From Serripes groenlandicus (Eukaryota > Mollusca > Bivalvia > Cardiida > Cardiidae), in assembly GCA_031761405.1 (NCBI GenBank), contig JASEVX010000010.1, positions 7,965,977 through 8,029,976 of the forward strand: DNA of 64,000 bases, written 5' to 3'. The number at the start of each line of letters is the position of its first letter. The stretch's first letter is position 1. The position numbers were made by a program, and so were the translations under genes. Shown here one piece after another: positions 35,285-45,620 of this stretch. The notes under the pieces are model-generated. The model was not told the origin of the DNA. It saw only the letters and a list, made by a program, of their open reading frames with translations, and ran no database searches.

Positions 35285-35647
35285 CTACGTGTTCGACAGT
35301 TGATCTGGTGCTCGTGCATTGCTTCTCCTAAAGGCCATAATCTGAATGAAGGCAACCTCTAGAACGTATCTGTTCAAGACAACAGGCTGAATGTTAGGCA
35401 TCTCTGTTATGCAAAGATGATCATCAATACTCCCGATGGTTAAATTGCTCTCCTTGCAACATACATTTTCGTCTGGTAACGGCATTACGATGCAATTATA
35501 GCATGAACAAAACTCCTCCTTAGAAGTCGGGACTTGTGCGATCTCCACTTCTTGATACACATTAATCCTTTCCATTTCCAAAAGTTCGATGTCTGAATAC
35601 TCTGGTTCAAAATTATATGCGATAATCTCGTCTACTTCGTACTCCAT
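35285..35647 (-). CDS. P2X7 C-terminal (ballast) domain protein, in the transposon
   Basis: The ATG at 35647 opens a 120-codon frame. After an acidic N-terminus with AYNFEPEYSD it has EEFCSCYNCIVMPLPDENVC, then CKE and CITEMP...NRYVLEVAF. The cysteine cluster (C-x-C-x2-C, then CC) followed by CIT and the RxVL helix is the pattern of the P2X7 intracellular C-terminal domain, which in vertebrate P2X7 coordinates zinc. In invertebrates it occurs in soluble proteins without the channel. No membrane segment is present here. The domain's final part (a tryptophan-rich segment ending PSC) is missing, so either the last residues are read-through or a further exon exists. A donor such as aacac/gtaggt is possible. 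The gene lies on the opposite strand to the THAP exon. Confidence 0.75.
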   Translation of the reverse strand: MEYEVDEIIAYNFEPEYSDIELLEMERINVYQEVEIAQVPTSKEEFCSCYNCIVMPLPDENVCCKESNLTIGSIDDHLCITEMPNIQPVVLNRYVLEVAFIQIMAFRRSNARAPDQLSNT

Positions 35648-35662
35648 AATTATAAGAAGGTG

Positions 35663-36372
35663 ACGGTCAAAACGTCGAGTTAAGAAACAAGAACAAAATG
35701 GGAGTCAAACTAACTATTTGGTTTTATTTACCCTCGCCATGCAGAATTAACTATTTGGCGAGCAGGTGGTAATATGTGGGAGTCAAAACGTCGAAAATGA
35801 GAATATATATATAGTCAAAAGGAAAATATATTGTCTTTATACTATGCCGTAAAATAAACAGTTTGTAGTTAATTGTGATAGATCTATTTAATAAGAGTTG
35901 TGTAAATAAATAAAAAGAATAAAGCGATGGCATAATGAATTTGTTTGTTGCAGTTTTAAAAAATAAATTGCTGTGGCAATTATGAATATTATATGTGTAA
36001 TAAGTGCATGGTTCTTTATATTGTCGTACCGATTATTAAAAATGTGTAATGTTTGTTGCAGCTTTGAAAATATTAAGAAGGCGTCATTACTTTAATCGGC
36101 TTTATAACTAAAATTAAAAGTTAATCATTCATTGATGTGTTCTTGTTTATTCCTTTTATTTAATTTCTCCTTTATAATTGCATTGACAGAAAAGTTTCGA
36201 AAATGTACGTTTCGTATATGAATAAAGATATTTTATTTAATTGTAGTATTGTCTTATCACATTGTGCGGTAAAACTTTATAAAACAGCATATATAAGAAT
36301 TATTCTATACATTTTCCTTTTCGACGTTTTGACTCCCGTTTTTTCTTGTTTATCAATTCGACGTTTTGACTG
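35663..36372. mobile_element. Foldback element with GTCAAAACGTCG ends
   Basis: Inverted ends of ~50 bp: cggtcaaaacgtcgagttaa...aacaagaac...gggagtcaaa (35663-35712) and its mirror at 36320-36372. One further gggagtcaaaacgtcgaaaa lies at 35776. The loop includes tttatttaccctcgccatgc. It sits directly upstream of the P2X7-C gene start, in its promoter region. No coding capacity. Confidence 0.85.
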
Positions 36373-36394
36373 TTTAAAAGATAAGATGGCGATC

Positions 36395-36634
36395 TGAAAA
36401 TTTTCTAATCTGTACCTATAGTGAAAAACGAATGAGGGGTTATGACGTCACAGTAAGCTATAAATAGACCAATATGGCGGCGCCCATAGCTGATCGACAC
36501 GACGTGAAAACACAAACTTTAAAAGCATATATCTTGGTAGTTACAGCATATACAACAAAATTAATTACATCAAAATGATGCATTACTGTAGGGCTATTAA
36601 GGGATATAGTTTAGACTCAGCCAAGCGTATTCCT
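36395..36634. repeat. Right terminal inverted repeat of the 5.5-kb transposon
   Basis: Mirror of 31138-31380; see the outer ends and the gtgacgtcataacccctcat block. The TTAA duplication follows at 36635-36638. Confidence 0.8.
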
Positions 36635-36638
36635 TTAA

Positions 36639-37764
36639 CGAGTATTTAGAAAAAGCAACAGAACCTGGTACATGGGAAATTATGTTATCAACGAAACCGC
36701 AGAAATTGTTCATTTAGGGATATTAAGCAATAAATATTGTGATTCAAAGTCCATAGTACAAAATTCCTCCAAAAAGTTACGTCGAACTTTTTTCGGCATC
36801 TGTAAAGATGGGTTAAATGCCAATGGATTTAACCCGATCACAAGTAAGAAGATATATAACGCAGTTATTCTTCCAAAGGCACTTTTTGGGACTGAATTGA
36901 TTCCCTTTTCAAACAACGATATGATATTGTTAGAGCGTTCGCACCGCCTATGTTTGAAAAATATTCAGGGCATGCACATGAGATCCAGGACAAACATTGT
37001 CCTGGGTCTCATGTCATGTCTGCCAATCGAATCTGAAATAGAAAAGAGGAAACTAAACCTATTTGGGCAGTTTTGTACACTGGTTAATGACTCAGCGGCT
37101 AAAACCATGTTTTTGATTCGCCTATGTTCTTATATGTCAGGTGTATCGACAAATTGGATTCATTGTTGACATTTTTATAATTTTGCACAAATACAATCTA
37201 GGGTACATTGTTGATGCGTACATAAAAAGTGGGATCTTTCCTAGTAAGTCATCGTGGAAAAAGCTGTATTTAAACAAAGTTAACAATTATTATGTATATG
37301 AGTGGGAAAGAAATACTGCTGAAGTAGACTTCGCACTGTACAGACAAATCCAACCTTGTTTTTACTCGTCTGACATATGGAATTTCGCATTGAAATATCC
37401 AAGCATGCTTAAATACTGTTCATCTGTAGCTCAGCTAGTCGCTAATCTTATGTACTATAAGACGGAATGTTTGAAATGCAGAAGTTCAGACTTACAGTCA
37501 AATATTACGTTTCACGTAATATTGGACTGTCAGGTTGTTAACACAGCTAGATTAAAATTTAGAAGTATAATTACGGGACATTTTGGTCATGATATCCCAC
37601 GTATATTGTTTAACCTTGATGGTTATAATTATGTGAGTATTCTGCTCGGCACCCCTTGTTTTCCGCTGTACTCTGTTCTTGGAGATCGATACGATGTTTT
37701 CGTAAAGCTATGCTTCAGATTTGTCCATCATGCGTGGAAACTTTATACTTATATAAATATATGA
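36639..37764 (+). pseudogene. LINE (family L-A) second half
   Basis: Continues the reverse transcriptase product after the transposon: RTWYMGNYVINETAEIVHLG, FFGICKDGLNANGFNPITSK, then LPKALFGTEL. A frameshift of small size exists near 36650 (loss of ~10 bases against the 6.3-kb relative) and another near 37150. The last part (37160-37764) has YVYEWERNTAEVDFALYRQI, the cysteine cluster ECLKCRSSD and TFHVILDC, and FRFVHHAWKLY. The copy is dead independently of the transposon insertion. Confidence 0.9.
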
Positions 37765-38135
37765 ATTTTGTTTCCCATAGCACTGACACGTTCCATAAAT
37801 TATTCAACTATATGTTCGCTTTCGCTTTAAGTATGCAGCGGCTAGTGTGAGCTTTAATCTCTATTTAACCGCTGCAATTACTATTTTGGTAGTTGGATTA
37901 GCCATGGGACGTGTTATATGTAAAAAGAATAAAAAGTTGCGTGGAAACTTTATACTTGTAATTAAATATGAATGTTGCTCTTCAAAGCACTGACACGTTC
38001 CATGGGTTATTCAACTTTATTTTCGCTTTCGCTTTAAGTATGCAGCGGCTAATGTGAGTTTTATCTCTATTTAACCGCTGCAATTACTATTTTGGTAGTT
38101 GGATTAGCCATGGGACGTATTATATGTAAATAATA
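37738..38135 (+). repeat. Tandem duplication of LINE 3' UTR
   Basis: A ~205-bp block (cactgacacgttccat, ttcgctttcgctttaagtat, gcagcggcta, accgctgcaattactatttt, agccatgggacgt) occurs twice, at ~37738 and ~37946, with ~90% likeness by eye. Within each block, gcagcggct and accgctgc form a hairpin. LINE 3' sequence continues to about 38315 (gaggaaataaagaaatatat). Confidence 0.85.
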
Positions 38136-38315
38136 TTCATTTTTGACAGTTATTGATTATGTGTGAGGTTTATGTGCGAAAATGTGGTTGTACGTGCGTG
38201 TATGTGGGTGTATGAATGTTAATATTATTCTCATTACCATTGAATTGTAAATTTTTTGTATACACATGTGCTTTTGTAAATCTTCAATTTATGGAGGAAA
38301 TAAAGAAATATATAG

Positions 38316-38888
38316 TGTTTAAATAATTTTGAAGTGAACGGATCCAGTATTGTATTTGTGAACATTGCTAAATTACACATTTTAATTATTAATATATCTA
38401 TATTGTTTAACAGAGAATGGAGACGAGTTTCGGTCAGTATGTGAATATGCGGGGTGTAACTTAACTATCTTTATCACATAACTTGCACTCCAGGAGTGAC
38501 ATAAAGCAGTGACATAAATATCATCTGTAACTAGTTACATAAATAGCCGACTCACAGCACGTATGTGACGTCACTCCAGTGTGAAGTCACTTTAAATGAC
38601 ATCATATTGTTAACAATTGTTCTGAATTTCGGCATTTATTAAAAATATTGTTTAAAGAGAATAAATCTGGATAAATGAAATGTTATAAGTGCCTTGTTGC
38701 TAATTTTGTATAAAATCAAAAGGTTATTAATAGGGACTACTTTTTACAGTGGAAGTATGCATTTGAACTTCGGGGTGAACTTCGGTCACTGTTTATATGA
38801 GGACAAAGAAATGTCGATTTAAAGATTGAAAACAATCTTTTTATGGTGTTATGTGATAAATTTTATCTTACATTCGTGCTTATATGAT
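38316..38888. other. No recognisable gene
   Basis: 38500-38600 contains several gtgacat/gtgacgtcac motifs (agtgacataaagcagtgaca). Otherwise AT-rich. Confidence 0.4.
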
Positions 38889-38982
38889 ATTGTTTTTATG
38901 AAACTCGTCGACTGAAACGAATATGACGCTCGGCAGAGCCTCGCGTCATATTATTTCAGTCGACTCGTTTCATAAAAACAAT
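38889..38982. repeat. 94-bp hairpin
   Basis: Arms of ~40 bp (attgtttttatgaaac, cgtcgactgaaa, aatatgacgc) pair with three or four mismatches around tcggcagagcctc. It is likely a foldback MITE; no target duplication was identified. Confidence 0.9.
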
Positions 38983-39597
38983 AACAAAAAAGCACTCATG
39001 TAAGATCCTCTATATATCAATTCTGACAATGATCCAAACTATTGGTTGTTAAAAAAAAGCGACAACCACTTAACAAAATTAATATGTATTCCATGTAATC
39101 ACAAAAGAAATGTGAGATATTTCCCATTAAACTAACCGAGAACTCGGGATGTCTTCAAATTACTGCTTTTAACTAGCCCCTGTCCGAGCGTTCAGTGTGT
39201 TAGGTTATCTCAATACACCCCAGATCCCTCCTTGTTCCATAGAAAAATAACTATCGTGTTAAAATCATGAATACATAATCTATTTTCTTGTTTATTTACT
39301 TTATTTATTTACAGGCGATGCAATAAATATGCTTGTGGTTATGCCTATAGTTTATGTGTTCTGTATGTGCTAAAAAGATGCTCCTAGAATGCACCAGATG
39401 CAATGTTGGATTTTAAAAAAAATCCCGGGGGAGCATGCACGTCTGTGCGTATACTTGATTTAAATCCAGGTACGCCTCTGATTGTTACAGTTTTTTTAGA
39501 ACTATTGGACTAATTATCAATGGGAGATAACACCAGTATGAAAGTAATAAATACAGGTTATTCCCCTTGATTGATAAAATTGGTGCCACTGTTCCGT
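38983..39597. other. No recognisable gene
   Basis: AT-rich sequence without supported features. Confidence 0.4.
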
Positions 39598-39760
39598 TCA
39601 TTATTCAGTTATATCACGGCGGCCAGTTCACCTACTCATGCATTTCCTGGTTTTCTCACACCAGTACTCCACACAACAATCTTCCCCAGTTGCTGAGAAA
39701 TTGTTAAAAAACGGCGTTAAACCCCAATCAATCAATCAACCGTTCAGTATTCACTTAACC
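39598..39760. mobile_element. SINE fragments, inverted tails
   Basis: 39605-39700 is the reverse of a SINE body (ttatatcacggcggccagtt, tttctcacaccagtactcc). It is followed directly by a forward tail (cggcgttaaaccccaatcaa). The two parts face each other, so this is a chimera or two insertions. Confidence 0.7.
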
Positions 39761-39926
39761 ATAACTGTACTTCATGTCATATCACATGGTGCTGTATACC
39801 GTTGTCAGCAGTATTTCACTTATATCACGAAGTTTAATTAATATTTAACCAGTACTTCCAGACTTTATTTATCTTTACATCGTTAGTTGTAATCCCCGCG
39901 ATTCTGAACGCTATTTTAGTATATTT

Positions 39927-40080
39927 AAGGAATGGAGAGGTTTTTTTTCGTTTTCATGGGGGTATGAACAAAAAAACCTGATCACTCTCTATGAAATCGC
40001 GAAGCGGTTTCATAGAATGTGTGATCAGGTTTTTTTGTTCATACCCCCATGACAACGAAAAAAAAACCGCTCCATTCCTT
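39927..40080. mobile_element. 154-bp near-perfect foldback element
   Basis: aaggaatggagaggtttttt runs inwards to tcatgggggtatgaacaaaa and aacctgatcac, then mirrors itself through tttcatagaatgtgtgatca to ccgctccattcctt. Arms are ~65 bp with only a few mismatches. atattt is present on both flanks and could be the target duplication. No coding capacity. Confidence 0.88.
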
Positions 40081-40254
40081 ATATTTTAGCATTAATATGG
40101 CTATTTCAGTGAGTAATAAAACATAATAGTATTTTACAACTTTATTTTCCATAATACAGCACGTCGCCAATGTTAATTTTTTTTATTCATGAGATTATGA
40201 ACAAAATATTTCAGCCAATCACAGACAAGCAAACGTGATGAAATTTAAAAAAAA

Positions 40255-40330
40255 GAAGAGTATTTGGTATTACCCGACCGGGGATTGCACCATGACCCCA
40301 GCTCCATCCCCAGCTCCGTTATGGGAAAGG
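40255..40330 (-). mobile_element. SINE head fragment
   Basis: agtatttggtattacccgac followed by cggggattgcaccatgac is the reverse of an S2 SINE head (compare 59030 and 55000). The B box is damaged. Confidence 0.6.
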
Positions 40331-40374
40331 GTATGTTCGAAACGCGCATACTACATGACACTATCTAAGCATTT

Positions 40375-40604
40375 TGACTCTTCCCATATACAAACAAATC
40401 TGTAGCATACGACTTTGAAAACATAGTGGCAAAAACCTGATTAATATCCATAAAAGATAGCTTAATTGTTAAATAAAGTTGAAAACATTGTGGCCAAAGG
40501 TGAAATTGCTCATCATGAGCAATTTCACCTTTGGCAACACTGTTTTCAAACGTCGTCTGCTGCTATTGCGTCAAAATGCGTCTGCAGGTGGGACAGGGTT
40601 AAGA
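40375..40604. mobile_element. Diverged family A copy
   Basis: cttcccatatacaaacaaat, gtagcatacgactttgaaaa, the hairpin attgctcatcatgagcaatt, gtcgtctgctgct and gtgggacagggTTAA. Confidence 0.8.
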
Positions 40605-40629
40605 GGGGTCATAGATGAGTAATTGACAG

Positions 40630-40905
40630 ATTGATTGATTGATGTATTGGAGATTAACGCCGTTTTCAACTGTATTTAATTTATACCACGACGGACTGCT
40701 CATGTGTTTCTTAGCTTCTCCACTCAACAGTATTCTAATGCAACTGGCTATCTTCCCAAAGGACTATTTAGACTGACAAAAGACGGATGGCGCTAGTCAC
40801 AACGGCCTTTGTCAATCAACGGAAATAATGAATGGCCGGGCCGGGGTTCGAGCTAACGATCCATTAATTGATATCCCTCGACGTAACCGACCGAAATATC
40901 GTGGG
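40630..40905 (-). mobile_element. SINE, reverse
   Basis: Tail first (gattgattgatgtattggag, attaacgccgttttcaactg, tataccacgacgga), then gggccggggttcgagctaac with a B-box complement. The head is degraded. Confidence 0.7.
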
Positions 40906-41020
40906 CCGACGGGGTCATGGATGAGGAATGTTCTGTCGGAAATTGGGGTATGAAATTACACTCGTTTCAGTTCTAAAATCATTTACATGATACCGTAACG
41001 GAGAGGAACGGATTCTAAGG

Positions 41021-41290
41021 AATATCAAAGTCACATTGAATACTCACGCATCTTCTAGGGTATATCAAAGTCACATTGAATACTCACGCATCTTCTAGGG
41101 TATATCAAAGTCACATTGAATACTCACGCATCTTCTAGGGTATATCAAAGTCACATTGAATACTCACGCATCTTCTAGGGTATATCAAAGTCACATTGAA
41201 TACTCACGCATCTTCTAGGGTATATCAAAGTCACATTGAATACTCACGGATCCTCTAGGGAATATTAAAGTCACATTGAATAATCACGCC
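41021..41290. repeat. 40-bp tandem repeat, ~6.5 copies
   Basis: The unit tatatcaaagtcacattgaa + tactcacgcatcttctaggg starts at 41021 and recurs every 40 bp to 41261. The central copies are identical and the edge copies diverge. Confidence 0.97.
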
Positions 41291-42680
41291 ATACATGCAT
41301 TGCTTTACTTTGTCATACACATCATACACATCATACATATCATCATGAACATCATCATACCCAATATCATACACACAATGCTATTCATCGTCAAACACAC
41401 ATACCTATCGTCATACACGCATTGCTATTCATCGGCAAACACACAATACCTATCGTCATACACGCATTGCTATACATCGTCAAACACACAATACCTATCG
41501 TCATACACGCATTGCTATTCATCGGCAAACACACAATACCTATCGTCATACAGACAATGCTATACATCGTCAAACACACAATACCTATCGTCATACACAC
41601 AATGCTATACATCGTCAAACACACAATACCTATCGTCATACACGCATTGCTATACATCGTCAAACACACAATACCTATCGTCATACACACAATGCTATAC
41701 ATCGTCAAACACACAATACCTATCGTCATACACACAATGCTATACATCGTCAAACACACAATACCTATCGTCATACACGCATTGCTATTCATCGGCAAAC
41801 ACACAATACCTATCGTCATACGCGCATTGCTATACATCGTCAAACACACAATACCCATCGTCATACACGCATTGCTATTCATCGTCATACACACAATACC
41901 TATCGTCATACGCGCATTGCTATACATCGTCAAACACACAATACCTATCGTCATACACGCATTGCTATTCATCGTCAAACACACAATACCTATCGTCATA
42001 CGCGCATTGCTATTCATCGTCAAACACACAATACCTATCGTCATACACGCATTGCTATTCATCGTCAAACACACAATACCTATCGTCATACGCGCATTGC
42101 TATACATCGTCATACAAATCATACACATCATAATGAACACCATTATACCCAATAGCATACACACAATGCTAGTTATCGGCATACACACACTACTTATCGT
42201 CATACACATCATAGACATCATCATGAACATCACCATACCCAATATCATACACACAATGCTAGTTATCGTCAAATACACAATACCTAACGTCATACACGCA
42301 TTGCTATACATTGTCATACACGCATTGCTATACATCGTCATTCACGCATTGCTATACATCGTCATACACATCATCATGAACACCAACCTATCCACTATCA
42401 TACACACAACTCTATGTATCGTCAAACACACAATACCTATCGTCATACACGCATTGCTATACATCGTCATACACATCATCATGAACATCAACCTACCCAA
42501 TATCATACACACAACTCTATTTATCGTCAAACACACAATACCTATCGTCATACACGCATTGCTATACATCGTCATACACATCATACACATCATCATGAAC
42601 ATCATCATACCCAATATTATACACACACGATGCTATTTATCGTCAAACACACAATACCAATCTCCATACACACTGTGCTA
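41291..42680. repeat. 45-bp minisatellite
   Basis: From ~41392 to ~42115 about 16 units of 45 bp (cgcattgctatacatcgtca, aacacacaatacctatcgtc, ataca). The flanks, 41291-41391 and 42116-42680, are looser variants with catcatgaacatcat inserts. Because 45 is divisible by three and the unit lacks stops in several frames, frames of 285-424 codons stay open on both strands. They carry no domain and are artefacts. Confidence 0.95.
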
Positions 42681-43054
42681 TTTAAGCATAATTTAAACCC
42701 AATTGGTTGAAATTGTTTTTTAAAATGTTCATTGTTCTTAAATATGAACAACTCTATCGGAATTAATTTGATTCGTAAATTATTCATATGGCGAGCAGAG
42801 AAACCAACAAATAAACAATGTATATATTGTATCGGCAGTTGCTCGTTACATTCTTATAACAACAATAACATATTTACCAAACCGCAATAATTTCAATCAT
42901 TTGAAATTCGGGCTTCATTTATCTGAGACATTGTAATGCCCTGCTGTGGGGTATGAATACTTAACTGTCAGAAGTAACATTTAAATAAAAATGTACGCAA
43001 AATCCATATTTCAATTAATGTTCAGAAATAACAACGACAACATGTGTTTCGACG
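42681..43054. other. No recognisable feature
   Basis: AT-rich spacer. Confidence 0.4.
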
Positions 43055-43283
43055 TTAACCCTTTCCCTCATACAACAATTCCGCAGCAGACGACGTTGAA
43101 CATATTTTGACAGAAATAGAAAATCTCTATAATTGAATGGATAACCTATGACTAAAAGTGGAAAGCATTGTGGCAAAAGGAGAAATTGCTCGTTTTGAGC
43201 AATTTCTTCTTTTGTCACTATGTTTTCAAAAAGCCGTCTGCTGCAGAGGCGTCATAAAGCGTCTATATGAGCGAAAGGGTTAA
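43055..43283 (-). mobile_element. MITE family A copy
   Basis: TTAA at both ends. Starts ccctttccctcatacaacaa, hairpin attgctcgttttgagcaatt, ends ctatatgagcgaaaggg. 229 bp. Confidence 0.95.
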
Positions 43284-43319
43284 CAGGAACTCAAAATGGA
43301 CAAACAAATTGCTTCTTAG

Positions 43320-43595
43320 TTGATTAATACTTTTAAACTATTTGTTGGGAAAAGCGAGCAAGTGATCAAATCACTTCAAGAAAGCAGTGTAGTGGCAGTT
43401 TCGAGTGCTCGTATGAGTTATCAGAACGGCTGTTATACTGTTTTGATTAACGGATCCATTGATGGAAATGGTTGGAATGAAACGACATATTCGAGATATC
43501 AAGTAATTGACTTATCGCGTGTCCATTGTATCTATAAGCAACACTATGCATTAATCAACAATAAGCAAACCGTTATCATTATCACTCAATCTTAG
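43320..43595 (+). CDS. Unassigned exon-like frame, possible OB-fold
   Basis: The frame opens at a plausible splice acceptor (attgcttcttag) and ends with a stop at 43595, so it may be a last exon. There is no ATG at its start. The product includes SSVVAVSSARMSYQNGCYTV, then LINGSID and YSRYQVIDLSRVHC. The VAVxxARxSxxNG phrase recalls a strand of replication protein A-type OB folds, but that is a weak resemblance. No upstream exon was found and it may be a chance frame. Confidence 0.3.
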   Translation: MINTFKLFVGKSEQVIKSLQESSVVAVSSARMSYQNGCYTVLINGSIDGNGWNETTYSRYQVIDLSRVHCIYKQHYALINNKQTVIIITQS

Positions 43596-44104
43596 TCTCG
43601 GTTGCATTAAATACATGATTGTGAAATAAATGGCGATCGAAGGGAGGGAATCTCTTTAAACATTTAGACCACTATACTCGAAAATAGGTATTAGGTATCT
43701 TCGTGAATATTCGTTGGAAAGTGTACAAAGCTAGACCTGATCAAACAAACGTTCACAAAGGAACTGTATCTATCCATTTTTGATTGCGATGGTCCGAACG
43801 ATGTATTCAAGTATCTGCGGTCAGTTGATTTTCACAACAGCTAATGTATAATTCAAGTATTGAATGACTGAAAAAAAAACCGAAAAAAAATACAGGAAGT
43901 AACGTTTCCACATACTAGGTGTGAGCGAGCCGCTGTTTAAGGATCTGTGAATACGAGCGTCGTACCAATCCGATGCCATTTTTGTCGAGATAAATCCAGT
44001 CTGATCTAGATCTTCATATTTCGTCAATTAGTGACAGAGGATTTTATTAGTCAACATTGCTTTGTTCACAACAGTTTTGTGCTACACTTGTCATAAGTAA
44101 GGCG
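43596..44104. other. No recognisable feature
   Basis: AT-rich spacer, no supported gene. Confidence 0.4.
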
Positions 44105-44215
44105 TTGGTTGCGATAGCTCATCGGTACGAAGAGGGCTATCAATTCAATAATCGTTAGTTCAAATTCCTGCTCGGCTATTCTATCTCTCCGATTATTTGA
44201 CAAAAGTAATTTTTC
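44105..44215 (+). mobile_element. SINE head fragment
   Basis: ttggttgcgatagctcatcg resembles an A box and gttagttcaaattcctgctc a B box; ttatttgacaaaagtaattt follows as in the S1 SINEs. Confidence 0.7.
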
Positions 44216-44864
44216 TTCCTAAACTTTGTCCTTCAACGGTCTCATTCAAACGATATGTAAAGTAGATCCATAGGCAAAGTTCAGATGTAAGAGCCAAGTC
44301 GCAAAACAACAATGCAATATGAAAGTACTTAAAGCACTTACATAGGTTACAAACATATCATTTTGTATTGGCAATCTCACTGTTATCAATCTACAACGAA
44401 GACGGAGGTTTTGAAATATCAAAACGTTTCGTACAGGTTGGTTACGGTTTTGAATTATACTTCTTGCACTTACACAAATCGATTCCATACCCGTCGCCTA
44501 GCTGTACCATAACAAAGAAGGAACATGTGGATTTGTCAAGTGAGATATCCCCGTCTACCGCTGTAGATTAAAAACAGTGAATCTGACGCCAGATGAACTG
44601 AAGTGTTAACACATGCTATATTATGAATCGGGGCCTTTGACCAGTCCACTTCATAGAAACGATGAAAACAATATCAAACGGTCAAGTATGATGTTAACAA
44701 AAACAATGGTAAAGATATTAACAGACCTTATCAAAATATCAACGTTCAATGAGACGACCCTTCAACTATAATATTAGATAACCATTTCCGACATACGACA
44801 AGTCAGCATCCGGCGATTCATCGAGACAAAAATATGGATCTTCTCTATACATGAAACTATAAGT
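44216..44864. other. No supported gene
   Basis: Overlapping short frames on both strands at 44246-44571 without domain features. Confidence 0.4.
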
Positions 44865-44975
44865 ATTGAACATTCTGTTGCAAAATGAGAAATTGTCCAT
44901 TGTGAGCAAAATCTCCCTTTCCCAATGTCATTATAACAAAAGTTTCAGATGCGTCAAGATTGTGGAAAGGGTTAA
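44865..44975. mobile_element. Family A relic
   Basis: cattctgttgcaaaatgaga, attgtccattgtgagcaaaa and gtggaaagggTTAA. Confidence 0.5.
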
Positions 44976-45439
44976 ACAAAGAAACAAACAAACATCGCAT
45001 GTATTTCTTGGTTATATCGATATCGTATCTACCTATTTGCGAGTACAGTGGTCCGCATGATCCAAGAGATCAGGCCCTGTCGCTCCCCCATTACACAGTG
45101 CTTAGTGATTCCATCTTGATATGACCCGCGCTTTGTGAAAACCGACCTTAAAGCAATGGCTATGGGGGTAGATCCGGACAAGCATGCGCATACGCACAGT
45201 CTCATCTGGTTCTACACTGATCGCCAATGAGTCCCATACTGTTTTATTAACATTCTGGCAATGACTGTCCATTTGAATGAAATTTAGTCTTTGTTTATCT
45301 TAACTTGTACCAATTATACTAAGGTTGGTTAGCCTAAAGCACCACTCATTTGTATAACTGCCACAAGTCTACTGTAGATGCTTATTCAATTAGTGGAGCT
45401 ACACGTCCAGTTCTTTGACAGAACCAGTATAAGAACTCC

Positions 45440-45620
45440 TGTAAGTTGAAAAGCAGTCAGGTGCTTGGAAAGTCTATAGTGTGGAATATTGGTGTGAGAA
45501 TGAATAGTGAACTGACCGCAGTGATATGACCAGAGACATATATATATGACTGACAATCGTTGAAAACAGCCTTACTCCCAGCCAATAGATCCCATAGATT
45601 GGTCAGGGTAAGATGATGAT
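45440..45620 (+). mobile_element. Worn SINE body (S1)
   Basis: cagtcaggtgcttggaaagt, gtggaatattggtgtgagaa, gaactgaccgcagtgatatg and cgttgaaaacagcc follow the S1 order seen at 45985. Confidence 0.6.

Larger units (their letters stand above)
31134..36638. mobile_element. 5.5-kb TTAA DNA transposon, Kolobok-like, carrying THAP and P2X7-C genes
   Basis: The boundaries are TTAA at 31134-31137 and 36635-36638. Inside them the ends read aggacaacgctcggctga on the left and, inverted, aggaatacgcttggctga on the right. The inverted similarity continues in patches for ~200 bp (gatgcatt; gggcgc-gccat; gtgacgtcataacccctcat at 31341-31360 and inverted at 36432-36451). Dropping the element and one TTAA restores the host LINE frame at CAVVVF-N-E, as in the relative at 6.3 kb (CAVATFNES). 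Kolobok elements are known for TTAA duplications and THAP-bearing transposases. No DDE transposase core is visible, so this copy is probably non-autonomous or dead. Nested: two foldback elements and two family A MITEs. Confidence 0.87.

Noticed and set aside
31137..36648. 8-bp duplication AGTATTTA around the 5.5-kb transposon (hAT or P type)
   Set aside because: AGTATTTA does occur on both sides, but it is not adjacent to the right inverted end. TTAA is adjacent at both ends and restores the LINE reading frame.
41276..42696. Long open frames (285-424 codons) on both strands
   Set aside because: They follow from the 45-bp unit being divisible by three without stops; no start context, domain or splice evidence.
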